Below are positions 25,672 through 35,528 of a stretch of 64,000 nucleotides of DNA, piece after piece. The notes beneath the pieces were generated by a model. The model saw only the letters and a list, made by a program, of their open reading frames with translations. It ran no database searches and was not told the DNA's origin. Numbering within the stretch: the first letter of the stretch is position 1; the number at the start of each line of letters is the position of its first letter. The stretch is from Stanieria cyanosphaera PCC 7437 (lineage in GTDB: Bacteria > Cyanobacteriota > Cyanobacteriia > Cyanobacteriales > Xenococcaceae), in contig NC_019748.1 in NCBI RefSeq assembly GCF_000317575.1, positions 1,070,001 to 1,134,000 of the forward strand, in the 5' to 3' direction. Both the position numbers and the translations under genes were made by a program.

Positions 25672-28600
25672 ATGAAACAGATTTGGTTTTCTTTCCCTCT
25701 AGCTGGTACGATTACCATTGGTTCTTTATTTGTCTTGCCTTTCGCTTCAGCACAAATTTCTCCCGATGGCACGCTACCAACCCAAATTAATCGCCAGGGA
25801 AACGTTTGGGAAATTACTGGAGGAGGGCAAGCAGGCAATAATCTGTTTCACAGTTTTAAAGATTTTTCTATACCGACTGGCAATGAGGCATTCTTTAATA
25901 ATGCATCTGATATAGTTAATATTCTTAATCGTGTTACTGGTGGAAATTTATCTAACATCGATGGTTTATTAAAAGCGAATGGTAATGCCAATTTATTTTT
26001 AATTAATCCTGCGGGAATTATTTTTGGTAAAAATGCTTCATTAAATATTGGTGGTTCTTTTTTTGGCTCTACGGCTGATGGTTTGTTGTTTGATGATGGT
26101 ACAGAATTTAGTGCGATCAATACTGATACACCGCCTCTTTTAACTATTAATGCACCAATTGGCTTAAATTTAAGAGGAAATAATTCTGCAACTATTACGA
26201 GTCAAGGCAATTTAACTGTCATTAAAGATTTAACTCTTGCTGGTGGCAATTTAGATTTACAAGGGCAATTACAAGCAGGAGAAAATATAACTTTTCGGGC
26301 AACTGATACAGTAAAAATTAGAGATAGTAAAGTTAATCCTTTTATTGCTAGTGCTGGTGGGAAATTATTAATTGAAGGTAGTCAAGCTATTGATATCTTT
26401 ACTCTTAATCATCCGAATAGTGGCTTTTTTTCTGGTAGTGATTTAGTTTTACGTAGTAATAATGCTATCAATGGCGATGCTCATTACTATAGTGGTGGTA
26501 GCTTTCAAATCCAACAATTGGATGGCAGTTTAGGTAATTTATTTAGTCTCTACGATCCTGTAATTAAAACCGCAGGAGACGTTAGTTTTCAAAGTTATCA
26601 AGGCGCATCTTTACATATCTTTGCTGGTGGCAAAATTGAGGTTGCTGGAAATATTACCATTACAGATACAGATACCACAGCTAATTCAATTCAAGAAAAC
26701 GTCACTCTTTCTGATGGTGAAACGATAATCGGAATAGATGGTAGTAGCAAACCAACTTTAGATTTGAGGGCAGGTACTACGGCATTTAATCCACCTGAAG
26801 TTACTGGGGAACTTACTGGTTTTACTTCCAATCTTATTGTAGCAAATCCAACTAGTGCAGATTTAATTATTGGTGGCAATATTACTAATAATGGCGGTAC
26901 GGTTTTTCTAACTAATCAGTATCAACCAAATCCTAATTTACCCGCAGGAACGATTCAGGTAGGAGGCATTAACACTAGCAATGCTTTTGGGGATGGAGGC
27001 GATGTCATCATTGACTCTCGTGGTGGCGTTAATCTTCAAGGTAATGTTGATTCTTCTGCTTTCAAAAATGCTGAAATCAGAACTTTAGTTAATCAGCCAA
27101 GTAATTCTATAATTACAGCTAATGCTGGTGATGGTGGGGCAATTACAATTTTTGCTAATGATGATATTAGTGGTCAAAATTTAAATTCATTTTCTCAAGT
27201 TCGGTTTAATTTAGCTACTGATGTTCAAAGTCAAGCTGATATTCAAGGTCTAATACCAACTCAAGCAACAGCTACATCTGGTAACGGTGGTGCAATTACA
27301 ATTAAAAGCAATGGTAACTTAAACTTAAATATTTTAAATTCTTCTTCTTCTGTTACTGCCAATGCAAATATTTTAAATCCTAATAATTTTTCTTTGATTA
27401 ATAGTTCTCTTGATTTTAATGTTGGTAATGGAGGCAAAGTTGAACTTAATGCTAATGGTAATCTAACTACTAATGTAATTGATTCTTCTGTTTTTGCTTT
27501 CTTTAATCTCAACAACCGAGTAGAAGCTATCGATACCAATGGTATTAATCGTGAATCTCAAATTAATCTTAATGCCAATGCAACTATTGGTTCAGCAGGG
27601 GCAGTAGATTTAATCAGTGGAGGTGATTTAAACTTAGGATTGGTAAGGTCTTCAGTAGGCGCGATCGCAAGAATCAACAATGTTGCTCAAGTTTTTGGTA
27701 CTAATCCAGCCTTGAGTTCTATCAATAATCCTACTACTGCTCGTGCTAATGTTCAACTCAATCTTAATAGTGAATTAGAAGGTAACGGTGGTGCAATTAT
27801 CCTATCTAGTGGTGGCGCTATTAATGCTGGCGAATTAAATTCTTCTTTATTTAATACTTCTAATGCTACTTCGATTGGCAATGCTGTAGCTGATAACGAT
27901 ACCACTGTTTCAGCATTTGCTAACCATGATGTTGCTATTAATAGTAATGCTAAGGGTCAAAATGGTGTTATTTCTCTTAGTGCCTTAGGAAATGTCAACT
28001 TAGACAATATAAATTTTGTTGCTTCTACAAATCAAGCTACTAACCAGTTAACACCGATTGCTAGATCTTTAACTCCTAATGCCAAAGCGAATAGTAATGT
28101 AACAGGAACAAATAATGTTCGCCTATCTAGATCTGATGTTAATTTACAAGCGATCGCAATTGAAACAGGAGGTAATCTTAATCTAGGAGATATTTTTGCC
28201 CAAGAAATTAATTTAACCGCAGCAGGAAATTTAACTACAGGTTCGCTTTTATCGAACGGAGATATCAATCTTACTAGTACTAATGGTTCAATTAGGACAG
28301 CAAATCTTAATGCTACAGAAAATCAGATTAACTTAAATGCTCAACAAGATATTGTAATTGCTATTGCTAAAGGAGATTTAAATCTTAGTAATGCTTCGTT
28401 TATTAGTAATGGAGGAGATATTACTATTCAAGCAGATAACATTAACTTAAATAATACCAAGCTTGAAAATAACAATGCAGGTAATATTAATCTCACCACT
28501 GATGGTGTTATCACTCTCCGAAACGACAGCACTCTCTTTACTAACAATCCTGAAAGTCAAATTAATCTTAACGCTAAATATGTGATTGCTTCTCCCAGTC

Positions 28601-29007
28601 AGAACGATGGTAACGATATCATTGCTAACAATGAAGGTACGATTACTTTTAATGTTGATTCAGTGTTTAATCTTCAACAACGTCCTCAAAATTCTGATGC
28701 TAATGATATTGTTGGTAATTCTGTGATTGGTTTAGATGAAACTTTTGCCATTGTAGTTCCTGATCTAGACTTCAGTGAAGAAATCCAATTTTCAGGAAAC
28801 TATCTCATTCCTGAAGCACTAACCAAATTAAATTGCCCTGCTACTACTCCTCAAACAGCAGAAGACTTAAAAATAGTTACCTCTCAAGGCGTAATTTATC
28901 CTGCCCAAGGAATAGTACGTCAACCAGATGGCACAGTTATTTTAACTGCTGAACCTACTCCTAATACTCCTCAACGTAATCCCAATCTTCCTGTTAATTG
29001 TAATTGA
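25672..29007 (+). CDS. Two-partner-secretion exoprotein (filamentous haemagglutinin N-terminal domain)
   Basis: A 1111-residue exoprotein with a signal peptide ([18 protein letters not shown]) followed by the TPS secretion domain: [55 protein letters not shown] and [22 protein letters not shown]. The long middle is beta-helical repeat, rich in Asn, Gly and Ser (GNLNLNI, GGAITI and LNANGNL-like units). It should be threaded by a TpsB transporter and lie on the cell surface; no tpsB is in the window. The C-terminus holds two Cys. Its TGA stop overlaps the predicted end of a TnpB insertion sequence, so the original 3' end may differ. Confidence 0.9.
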   Translation: MKQIWFSFPLAGTITIGSLFVLPFASAQISPDGTLPTQINRQGNVWEITGGGQAGNNLFHSFKDFSIPTGNEAFFNNASDIVNILNRVTGGNLSNIDGLLKANGNANLFLINPAGIIFGKNASLNIGGSFFGSTADGLLFDDGTEFSAINTDTPPLLTINAPIGLNLRGNNSATITSQGNLTVIKDLTLAGGNLDLQGQLQAGENITFRATDTVKIRDSKVNPFIASAGGKLLIEGSQAIDIFTLNHPNSGFFSGSDLVLRSNNAINGDAHYYSGGSFQIQQLDGSLGNLFSLYDPVIKTAGDVSFQSYQGASLHIFAGGKIEVAGNITITDTDTTANSIQENVTLSDGETIIGIDGSSKPTLDLRAGTTAFNPPEVTGELTGFTSNLIVANPTSADLIIGGNITNNGGTVFLTNQYQPNPNLPAGTIQVGGINTSNAFGDGGDVIIDSRGGVNLQGNVDSSAFKNAEIRTLVNQPSNSIITANAGDGGAITIFANDDISGQNLNSFSQVRFNLATDVQSQADIQGLIPTQATATSGNGGAITIKSNGNLNLNILNSSSSVTANANILNPNNFSLINSSLDFNVGNGGKVELNANGNLTTNVIDSSVFAFFNLNNRVEAIDTNGINRESQINLNANATIGSAGAVDLISGGDLNLGLVRSSVGAIARINNVAQVFGTNPALSSINNPTTARANVQLNLNSELEGNGGAIILSSGGAINAGELNSSLFNTSNATSIGNAVADNDTTVSAFANHDVAINSNAKGQNGVISLSALGNVNLDNINFVASTNQATNQLTPIARSLTPNAKANSNVTGTNNVRLSRSDVNLQAIAIETGGNLNLGDIFAQEINLTAAGNLTTGSLLSNGDINLTSTNGSIRTANLNATENQINLNAQQDIVIAIAKGDLNLSNASFISNGGDITIQADNINLNNTKLENNNAGNINLTTDGVITLRNDSTLFTNNPESQINLNAKYVIASPSQNDGNDIIANNEGTITFNVDSVFNLQQRPQNSDANDIVGNSVIGLDETFAIVVPDLDFSEEIQFSGNYLIPEALTKLNCPATTPQTAEDLKIVTSQGVIYPAQGIVRQPDGTVILTAEPTPNTPQRNPNLPVNCN

Positions 29008-29110
29008 CGACTCCCATCGCGACTAGGCGAGGGATTCTCAGTTCAATCGCCCTTGCTAACCGAAGTTAGTCTTACAGTGCGTCCCTGAGCAGTACGGAGG
29101 TTACTATGCG
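29004..29110 (-). ncRNA. Predicted omega/right-end RNA of TnpB
   Basis: By analogy with ISDra2, the guide RNA scaffold should overlap the 3' end of tnpB and end at the right end, here the hairpin with CTAG loop followed by TCAA. The guide would be the bases just outside, read from the minus strand into the last codons of the exoprotein gene. The 5' limit given is arbitrary. Confidence 0.45.
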
Positions 29111-30236
29111 CCGTCGCACGGCGCGTAACTCCTCTATCGATGCGTCCCACCGATAATATCCGTAGTCCCTCATCTCTAATATTAGTAGCTGCGTTGATAT
29201 CCCTGTCATGTTGCGTATTACATTTAGGACATTGCCAGCTTCTAATATTCAGAGGTAATTCTTCAACTTTATGATAGCAATGACTACAAGTTTTACTAGA
29301 TGGGAAGAATCTATCTACTTCAATATAGGTTTTACCTTCCCATTCAGCCTTATATTTCAACATAGTACAAAGCATACCCCAACCTACTTGGGAGATAGCT
29401 CTACTAAGTTTTCTATTTTTAGTCATTGCTTTGACATTTAGACTCTCAACACAAATGACTTGGTTTTCATCAACTATTCTACGGGATAGTTTGTGTAAGA
29501 AATCCGAACGACAGTTAGCGATATGGTTATGAACTTTAGCGACAATTATGCGTGCTTTATCTCTACGCTTAGAACCTTTCTGCTTACGAGTGAATTTGCG
29601 TTCTTTACGAATGCGATTCTTCTCATGTTTAGCCATCCATTTAGGATTACTAAACTTCTCGTTATCACTCGTAACAGCTATATCAGTAACACCAACATCA
29701 ATCCCGATTGCTTTTCCTTCTTTAGATGCTTGAGGTATAGCTTTACCATCATCTACCAAGATAGAAGCATAGTATTGACCCGAAGGTGTTAGTGAGATAG
29801 TAGTAGTCTTGATAGTACCTTCAAAATTTCTGCTTAGACGGCAATAGATTTTACCTACTGCTCCAGGTAATTTTAGATAATCACCTTCTAACTTTACATT
29901 TTGAGGATACTGTATTGATTGCCTACCTTTCTTGGATTTATAACGAGGATAACCGCCTCGCTTCTCAAAGAAGTTTTTATAAGCGGTGCTTAAGTTCAGT
30001 GCCACTACTTGTAGGCATTGAGAGTAACAAAGACCTAACCATTCATATTCTTTCTTGAGTTCTGGTAAGAGTTTTTGAATAGCATTCCTAGTAAGTCCTT
30101 TACCTGTTTCTCGATAGGTCGTTTCACTCTTGTTCAAAGCATAGTTCCAAAACCACCTAACATTACCCAGGTGTTGGGCTAGAAGTTTTTTTTGTTCTTG
30201 TGTTGGATAGATTCTGTATTTGTACGCTTTGTACAT
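29043..30236 (-). CDS. tnpB: TnpB RNA-guided nuclease (IS200/IS605 family)
   Basis: TnpB is the ancestor of Cas12. It uses an RNA from its own right end to cut the empty donor site, which helps the element persist. The 397-residue protein starts MYKAYKYRIYPT and has HLGNVRWFWNYAL and SLTPSGQYYASI in the wedge region. RuvC residues are intact: D180 (GIDVG), E264 (VESLNVK) and D344/D346 (HDRDINAA). The zinc ribbon has Cys317, Cys320, Cys336 and Cys339. No stops or frameshifts are seen, so it may be active. No tnpA is nearby, so mobility needs a transposase in trans. Confidence 0.93.
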   Translation of the reverse strand: MYKAYKYRIYPTQEQKKLLAQHLGNVRWFWNYALNKSETTYRETGKGLTRNAIQKLLPELKKEYEWLGLCYSQCLQVVALNLSTAYKNFFEKRGGYPRYKSKKGRQSIQYPQNVKLEGDYLKLPGAVGKIYCRLSRNFEGTIKTTTISLTPSGQYYASILVDDGKAIPQASKEGKAIGIDVGVTDIAVTSDNEKFSNPKWMAKHEKNRIRKERKFTRKQKGSKRRDKARIIVAKVHNHIANCRSDFLHKLSRRIVDENQVICVESLNVKAMTKNRKLSRAISQVGWGMLCTMLKYKAEWEGKTYIEVDRFFPSSKTCSHCYHKVEELPLNIRSWQCPKCNTQHDRDINAATNIRDEGLRILSVGRIDRGVTRRATAHSNLRTAQGRTVRLTSVSKGD

Positions 30237-30359
30237 TAGCTTCGAATTTTATCACTAACTATAGTTTATGATAACATAAATCATCAAAAGTTGCTACAAC
30301 TAGTGAAAAGTTCGCTTTCATCTCTCACGCCTAGGAGAGAGAATTCCCGCTCACAAAAG

Positions 30360-32171
30360 TTAACGATAATTTTGAGCTTGAGTTTCAAATAAATAAGCGT
30401 AACTGCCTTGAAGTTGGATTAATTCTTCATGAGTACCACTTTCAACAATTGAACCTTGATCCATTACATAGATGCGATCAGCCATTTTGACTGTAGATAA
30501 ACGATGACTAATTAAAATAGCTGCTTGTCCTTTAATCAGTTGACGAAAATTTTCAAAGACTTCATATTCCGCTTTAGGATCCATTGCGCTAGTAGGTTCG
30601 TCCAAGACAATAATTTGGGATTTTCTTAAAAAAGCTCGCGCTAAAGCTACTTTTTGCCATTGACCGATACTTAATTCTTCCCCTTGATTAAATAATTTAC
30701 CTAAAACCGTATGATAACTTTGAGGTAATCGAGTGATAACATCATGCGCTCCAGACAACATGGCTGCTGAGACAACGCTTTGGTCGTTTGCAGGGATTTC
30801 TACATTACCTAAGCGGATGTTTTCTGCTGCGGTAAAGTGATATTTGACATAATCTTGAAAAATCACACTAACTTCACGTCGCCAAGCAGTAGTATCTAAC
30901 TGATTTAAATTAATACCATCGACAGTAATGTTCCCGCTAGTGGGTTCATATAAACGACAAAGAAGTTTGATTAAAGTAGTTTTCCCTGACCCATTTTCTC
31001 CTACTAAAGCAATCACTTCACCTGCTCCAAGAGTCAGATTAATGTCTTTAATTGCTTGTCGTTGACTATTAGCATATTGAAAACTAACGCGCTCAAATAC
31101 AATCCCCTTTTGGATTGGTTTAGGAACTGGTTTAGGGTTAGCGGGTTGGACAATATTTGGTTTTAAATCTAAAAATTCGTATAGATTACTTAAAAAAAGA
31201 TTATCTTCGTAAAGTGAGGATAAACTACCCAAAAGACCAGTTAAAGCACTTTGTCCTCGTTGCAGTGCTTCGCGATAAATTACTAAATCACCAATGCGAA
31301 TAATCCCCAAAAAAGCTTGATAGATAATATAACTATAAGCAGCGAGCATCAACAAAGCAGCTAAAGATTGAGCAGCTACATTCGCAAAAGAACGTTTAGT
31401 ACTAATATTCAGATTTTCTTGATAGAGTTTTTTTCGTAAGGTATCATACTGTTGACTGAAAATATTTCCTAAATTAAATAAACGAATTTCTTTAGCAAAG
31501 TTATCTCCAGTTAATAACCAACTTAAATATTGTCCTTGTCGTTCCATTGCAGTTTGCTTGCGTTGCCAATGGAAAAGGATTTCAGTGAATTTTATTCTGA
31601 CTAATACTGAAGGAATTGCTGCTACAAATAAAATACCTCCAATCCCCCAATGAAGAGATAAAAGTAATCCAACCATCGTTACTAAAGAGATAAAATTTTG
31701 AGCAACCCAAACTAAATTTCCTAAAATTATATTCGGTCGATAAATAGCTTCTTGTTGCGCCCTTTGTAGAGTATCAAAATATTGAGGATTTTCATAATAT
31801 TCTAAATCTACTTCAATTGATTTGGCATGAAGTATACTACTCATATAGTCGGTAACTTTCCGAGATTGAGCAGTCTTAACTAATTCTCCGATCGCACTAC
31901 AAAAGACATTAATTAATGTAGCTACTCCAGTCAAGATAATAAAAAAAACTAATTTCTGAAATAAGCTTTCTTTGTTTGTAGTGGTAACACTAACTGTTAC
32001 TGTATCAATAATTAGCTTTGTCAGATATAACAAGATAATCGGAATGATACCCTGAATTATAATCAGTACAACGTGAGTAGTAGTCCAGACCGGACTAGCT
32101 TGCCAAACTAATCGTAATGCGGGTAAAAAACGGAATACTCCTTTAAGTTTTTGTTTGAGACTTTGGTTCAT
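30360..32171 (-). CDS. ABC exporter of the lasso-peptide cluster (type-I, ATPase and membrane domain fused)
   Basis: A 603-residue half-transporter expected to export the mature lasso peptide and give self-immunity (McjD role). About six membrane spans fill residues 20-300. The C-terminal ATPase has Walker A GENGSGKTT, Q-loop VSVIFQDYV, signature LSIGQWQKVALARAFL, Walker B IIVLDEPTSAMDPKAE and H-loop ISHRLSTV. The LSIGQ signature replaces LSGGQ, a change seen in several peptide exporters. There is no peptidase C39 domain, which is expected because the maturase removes the leader. It is the last gene of the cluster, six bases after the RRE-fused methyltransferase, and the TnpB element follows. 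Confidence 0.9.
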   Translation of the reverse strand: MNQSLKQKLKGVFRFLPALRLVWQASPVWTTTHVVLIIIQGIIPIILLYLTKLIIDTVTVSVTTTNKESLFQKLVFFIILTGVATLINVFCSAIGELVKTAQSRKVTDYMSSILHAKSIEVDLEYYENPQYFDTLQRAQQEAIYRPNIILGNLVWVAQNFISLVTMVGLLLSLHWGIGGILFVAAIPSVLVRIKFTEILFHWQRKQTAMERQGQYLSWLLTGDNFAKEIRLFNLGNIFSQQYDTLRKKLYQENLNISTKRSFANVAAQSLAALLMLAAYSYIIYQAFLGIIRIGDLVIYREALQRGQSALTGLLGSLSSLYEDNLFLSNLYEFLDLKPNIVQPANPKPVPKPIQKGIVFERVSFQYANSQRQAIKDINLTLGAGEVIALVGENGSGKTTLIKLLCRLYEPTSGNITVDGINLNQLDTTAWRREVSVIFQDYVKYHFTAAENIRLGNVEIPANDQSVVSAAMLSGAHDVITRLPQSYHTVLGKLFNQGEELSIGQWQKVALARAFLRKSQIIVLDEPTSAMDPKAEYEVFENFRQLIKGQAAILISHRLSTVKMADRIYVMDQGSIVESGTHEELIQLQGSYAYLFETQAQNYR

Positions 32172-32176
32172 TAAAG

Positions 32177-33295
32177 CTAACTGAAACCTGCAATTAAGTT
32201 TCTCACAAAGTTGAGGGCTTTTTTCGATTCTTTAAACAATTGGGGATAGTCTTTAGTTAATTGAATAGTTAATTGTTCTACAGACAATTTTCCATCTATA
32301 TTGCTTAAAACATATCGCGCTGCTTTACCTTTATCATTAAGACTAGGTTGATACTGAGGAGAGAATTTTTTCATCTTTTTAAGAGTCATCGGTAAGGCAA
32401 AGAAAGTGGAATGTTGCTGTGATGTGGTATCAGTTTTAACTTTCCAACTCCAATCACCAAAAGCAGGTCTTTGCAGTTTAAATTTTACTTCTTCTCCAGC
32501 TTCTAATTCTAAAGGAGGATCTAGTGGTAAAAATGCAGCAGACCAATGTAAATGGGGTTCATGGGGCGCAGTAGAGAGCCATTTGTCTCCTAACTGCATG
32601 GCAAACCAACCTATCCAACCATGACAGCATCCAGACTCGATAATTGTCTGAGTAATTTCGATTTCACAGTTGGTATTATTGCAACTATGGAAATCCATTG
32701 CTAGTAACTTAGTAGGTTGGGCAAGATACTGAGCGTTACTTAATTCTTTTTGAGAATAATAAATTGAGTTGCTAACATAACTACGAGCAACACTAAGATT
32801 GATTCCTAAATGAATTTCTGACCAACAAGCAATATTTTTTTGATAAAAGTCTGGAATTGACGCGGGAACAGCTTCCATTACTGCTGCTTGAGGAATCATT
32901 ACTCCATTAGGTTTGAGATATTTATCCCGTGCATAAAATAAAGAAGGTAATAAGTCTTCTTGCAGTAAAAAGTTCCCCGTAAACACAGAAATAATTACAT
33001 CAACTGCTTCGGGAAGTTGAACTTCTTCAATCTTTCCCTGTAAACAAACAACATTATCATAGCCGTTAGCTTTGGCAATTTCACCTGCAACATTAATAAC
33101 ATCTTCTGGTTCGATTAGATAAACTTTTTTTGCTCCTAATTGTGCTGCTAATAAACCTAAAGTTCCTAACCCTGCACCTAAATCTAAAACTACACTTTCA
33201 GGAGTAATAACTTGTTTTAAAGCTTCCCAATAAGCTTGGTTGCGTCGCAGATCTAGAGCCATAAATTGCTGACCCTGGACTAAAGAATAACTCAT
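32177..33295 (-). CDS. PRMT-like methyltransferase fused to a PqqD-like domain
   Basis: A 372-residue protein. The N-terminal part is a class I SAM methyltransferase of the PRMT type: VVLDLGAGLGTLGLLAAQLGAKKVYLIEP (motif I and acidic loop), EVQLPEAVDVIISVFTGNFL and a beta-barrel-like second half. The last 50 residues (KAARYVLSNIDGKLSVEQLT, then IQLTKDYPQ) look like a PqqD-type winged helix, the domain that binds RiPP leaders. It lies two bases after the HPr-kinase-like gene and six before the exporter. A leader-guided methyltransferase acting on the precursor is inferred; the target residue is unknown. Confidence 0.75.
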   Translation of the reverse strand: MSYSLVQGQQFMALDLRRNQAYWEALKQVITPESVVLDLGAGLGTLGLLAAQLGAKKVYLIEPEDVINVAGEIAKANGYDNVVCLQGKIEEVQLPEAVDVIISVFTGNFLLQEDLLPSLFYARDKYLKPNGVMIPQAAVMEAVPASIPDFYQKNIACWSEIHLGINLSVARSYVSNSIYYSQKELSNAQYLAQPTKLLAMDFHSCNNTNCEIEITQTIIESGCCHGWIGWFAMQLGDKWLSTAPHEPHLHWSAAFLPLDPPLELEAGEEVKFKLQRPAFGDWSWKVKTDTTSQQHSTFFALPMTLKKMKKFSPQYQPSLNDKGKAARYVLSNIDGKLSVEQLTIQLTKDYPQLFKESKKALNFVRNLIAGFS

Positions 33296-33297
33296 AA

Positions 33298-34224
33298 TTA
33301 ATTATTAAATTGATTGACTTCTCTAACAATAAAATCGTAAACTTCAGACAAACGATCAAGATTTCTTGGATAAAAGATTTTTTTGACGGAAATTGTTTTT
33401 ATTAAATTAATGTAATCATCAAAAAGCTGTAAATTGTCTTTGATGATGATGCTAGTGTGATAGCTATTTTTAATTAATTCCATCATTGCCAGACCAGAAG
33501 TAAGCAATTCACTATAAATATCTTCAAAACTTTCTTCTAATAAATAAATACATTTAAGAGGTAAGGGCTGAGTTTGAATTTTTGCCCCTAAAAATTCGGG
33601 TTTGTAATGAATTTTATAAGCAGTTTCTTGGCTGGTATCCAATCCTAAAATATCTGCCGTACTGGGAAACAATTTAATTCTAGGACTTCCTGGAAGAGCA
33701 AAACCTTGCCTGTCGATGACTAAGACATCATCAGTAACAAAACCCACACCTCTACTAGCACAATAAGCAGTTAAAGTAGATTTACCTTTACCCGAATCAC
33801 CCACAAAAGCAACAGCTAAATCGTTAATAGCGATGACATTGGCATGAATGGCAATTTGTCCTTGCAAACAAAGACAAGTCGCTGCAATATGAGAAGCCAA
33901 ACAAGTTACTGTAGAATATTCAATTTGTTCTATGCTTGCTGATTCTTTAACAAGAATAGTTGCTGTTTTTCCGTCTGCTTCAATCCAAGCTCCTAAATCT
34001 TCGATCCAGTCTATCCAGTAGCGAATTGAATTAGATTCAGGAAAATCAACTTTAAAGAAGTAACCAGCACTTTTGATATTGGGCATTTGAGTAGTAAACT
34101 CAATTTTTAGCTGAATATTATGAGTAATCTGATCAATCTCATGGATAGCAAGTTTAAAAACTTTATCAAGCAAATTTGTTTTTTTTGTAGTATTAATTTG
34201 TCCGAACAAATTTAAGTTAGACAT
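33298..34224 (-). CDS. HPr-kinase-like protein of the lasso cluster
   Basis: A 308-residue P-loop protein. The middle has HANVIAINDLAVAFVGDSGKGKSTLTAYCASRGVGFVTDDVLVI, with the GxxGxGKS Walker A near residue 145 and a DDV metal site, both marks of HprK-type serine kinases. The N-terminal 120 residues lack clear homology to HprK and may bind the peptide. Lasso clusters of Paenibacillus type use such kinases to phosphorylate the C-terminal Ser. Here the precursor ends in Pro, so the substrate must be another residue or another peptide. It sits between the precursor and the RRE-fused methyltransferase. Confidence 0.75.
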   Translation of the reverse strand: MSNLNLFGQINTTKKTNLLDKVFKLAIHEIDQITHNIQLKIEFTTQMPNIKSAGYFFKVDFPESNSIRYWIDWIEDLGAWIEADGKTATILVKESASIEQIEYSTVTCLASHIAATCLCLQGQIAIHANVIAINDLAVAFVGDSGKGKSTLTAYCASRGVGFVTDDVLVIDRQGFALPGSPRIKLFPSTADILGLDTSQETAYKIHYKPEFLGAKIQTQPLPLKCIYLLEESFEDIYSELLTSGLAMMELIKNSYHTSIIIKDNLQLFDDYINLIKTISVKKIFYPRNLDRLSEVYDFIVREVNQFNN

Positions 34225-34343
34225 TGGTATTTTAAAATCTAAAATATAGAACCGATCGCCAAAGTTGACGATCGATTGTTAGTTGGTTTGTTTAAACTCG
34301 ATCTATTTGAAATCAACAATCAAGTTCAATCAATGTTCAAGGT

Positions 34344-34511
34344 TTAAGGAAAAGGAGTCATGTCCATATTCATCATGATAAAGTTCATGTTACCTTGTTG
34401 ATTTTGCCCATCAGTATCAGGCCCAGATTTACCTAAACCTAATTGAGTAAGTTCATCAAGATTACCTAATTGAGTAATTTTCATAGGGGAATATATTTTT
34501 TTTGCTGTCAT
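34344..34511 (-). CDS. Lasso peptide precursor
   Basis: A 55-residue precursor. ATG 34511 is chosen because GAGGAG stands seven bases before it; a TTG frame start at 34526 is unlikely. The leader has the canonical pattern Y7-x-P9, G16, T22: YSPMKITQLGNLDELTQ. Cutting after Gln23 leaves the core LGLGKSGPDTDGQ... with Asp at position 9; cutting one residue later gives Gly1 and Asp8. Both fit a macrolactam ring. The tail of more than 20 residues is rich in Met (five within ten residues) and ends TPFP. It lies between two methyltransferase-side blocks, with about 120 and 190 AT-rich bases on either side that may hold its own promoter. Confidence 0.85.
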   Translation of the reverse strand: MTAKKIYSPMKITQLGNLDELTQLGLGKSGPDTDGQNQQGNMNFIMMNMDMTPFP

Positions 34512-34704
34512 TTTTATGCTCCTCAAAAAAACATTAGATTACTCGAATATCAAGAAAAATTATAACTTATTTTTAAACAAAAAAAATTCTAGCTTATTAT
34601 TAGTTAATACTATTAAATGCTTTAAAAAAAACCTGAAGTTAATCCAAGCATTTTATGTGAACATAAGTTGTCTTGTTTTTTGTTTATCTTAATTAAAATT
34701 AAAT

Positions 34705-35511
34705 TTAATTATTTTCTATAACAACCCCTATTGCATACCCATAATTATCATTAGCAAAAAAAATTAATTTAAAACCAGCTTCGTTTAGTTCGTATTCAAT
34801 TTCTTCCTTAGTAAAGTAATGCACAAAAATTCGATGAGGTAATAAAGAGTCGCCGAGTTCAATTTTTTCAGCCCAAGGCAAGCTCCTAATTAAGTTGCCG
34901 ATGAGCGCAATTAATTTGTAAGATAAATTATTACCCTTGCGAGGAAAAAAAGATAATAATAAGGGAGCTTGATTTTTAACCTGAGAGCGCATTTGTTTGA
35001 GAAATTCAATGCGATGTTGTTTCCCTTGTATATTTGTATAAGCACCCCAGCCAACAATTAAGCCATCATATACTTGATTAAAAGTAGGGCAAGTATCGCG
35101 AGGAGCAATTTTAACCTGAGAATTAATTCCTTCTTTGCTTAAAAAGTTATTAGCAAACTCAACCAAATTAGGATTGCATTCAAAACCATCAGCTTGATAT
35201 CCTGACTTGTGTAAAGCATAGATTTCTCTACCTCCCCCCGCACCAGCAACTAAAATTTTTTTAGATGACTCAAAATAATCCTGAATAGCTTGAACTTCCC
35301 AATCCCAAAAACCACTACGATTATATGCTTCATCTTGATACATCGAATCGTTATCGTAAAAAATGCGATCTGCTAATTGTAAAGTTTTGCGGTTTAAAAT
35401 TCCCAACCAAAAACCAGCAAAAATAACATTTAAAGCAGCTTGAATTTTGCTTAACAGTGAACAAGAATATTTATATAATTTGAGACTTAGGGGATATTCA
35501 ATAACATTCAT
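34705..35511 (-). CDS. Class I SAM-dependent methyltransferase in lasso cluster
   Basis: About 268 residues, starting at ATG 35511, rather than the TTG or GTG upstream. Motif I reads ILVAGAGGGREIYALHKSGY, followed by GFECNPNLVEFANNFL (acidic loop) and YDGLIVGWGAYTNIQG (motif post I). The C-terminal part ends with FVHYFTKEEIEYELNEAGFK, as in other small-molecule or peptide methyltransferases. It lies 18 bases from the cyclase stop and 190 bases upstream of the precursor, so it is part of the operon. It could methylate the core or the C-terminus, as StspM does, but that is inference. Confidence 0.8.
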   Translation of the reverse strand: MNVIEYPLSLKLYKYSCSLLSKIQAALNVIFAGFWLGILNRKTLQLADRIFYDNDSMYQDEAYNRSGFWDWEVQAIQDYFESSKKILVAGAGGGREIYALHKSGYQADGFECNPNLVEFANNFLSKEGINSQVKIAPRDTCPTFNQVYDGLIVGWGAYTNIQGKQHRIEFLKQMRSQVKNQAPLLLSFFPRKGNNLSYKLIALIGNLIRSLPWAEKIELGDSLLPHRIFVHYFTKEEIEYELNEAGFKLIFFANDNYGYAIGVVIENN

Positions 35512-35528
35512 AAACACAATCAACTCAA

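Larger units (their letters stand above)
29004..30350 (-). mobile_element. IS200/IS605-type insertion sequence with tnpB only
   Basis: The element holds one gene, tnpB, and lacks the Y1 transposase tnpA. The right end lies just after the tnpB stop and has a hairpin CCCTCGC-CTAGTC-GCGATGGG (about 29012-29034), followed by GTCGTCAA, a typical RE end. The left end, about 30310-30350, has a related hairpin (CTCTC ... GAGAG) with the same CTAG in the loop. Exact boundaries are estimated, plus or minus 15 bases. It separates the exoprotein gene from the convergent lasso-peptide operon. Confidence 0.75.

Noticed and set aside
26691-28268. Several minus-strand frames opposite the large exoprotein
   Set aside because: They are shadows of a repetitive Asn/Thr-rich gene on the plus strand; the exoprotein frame is continuous and has a signal peptide and TPS domain.
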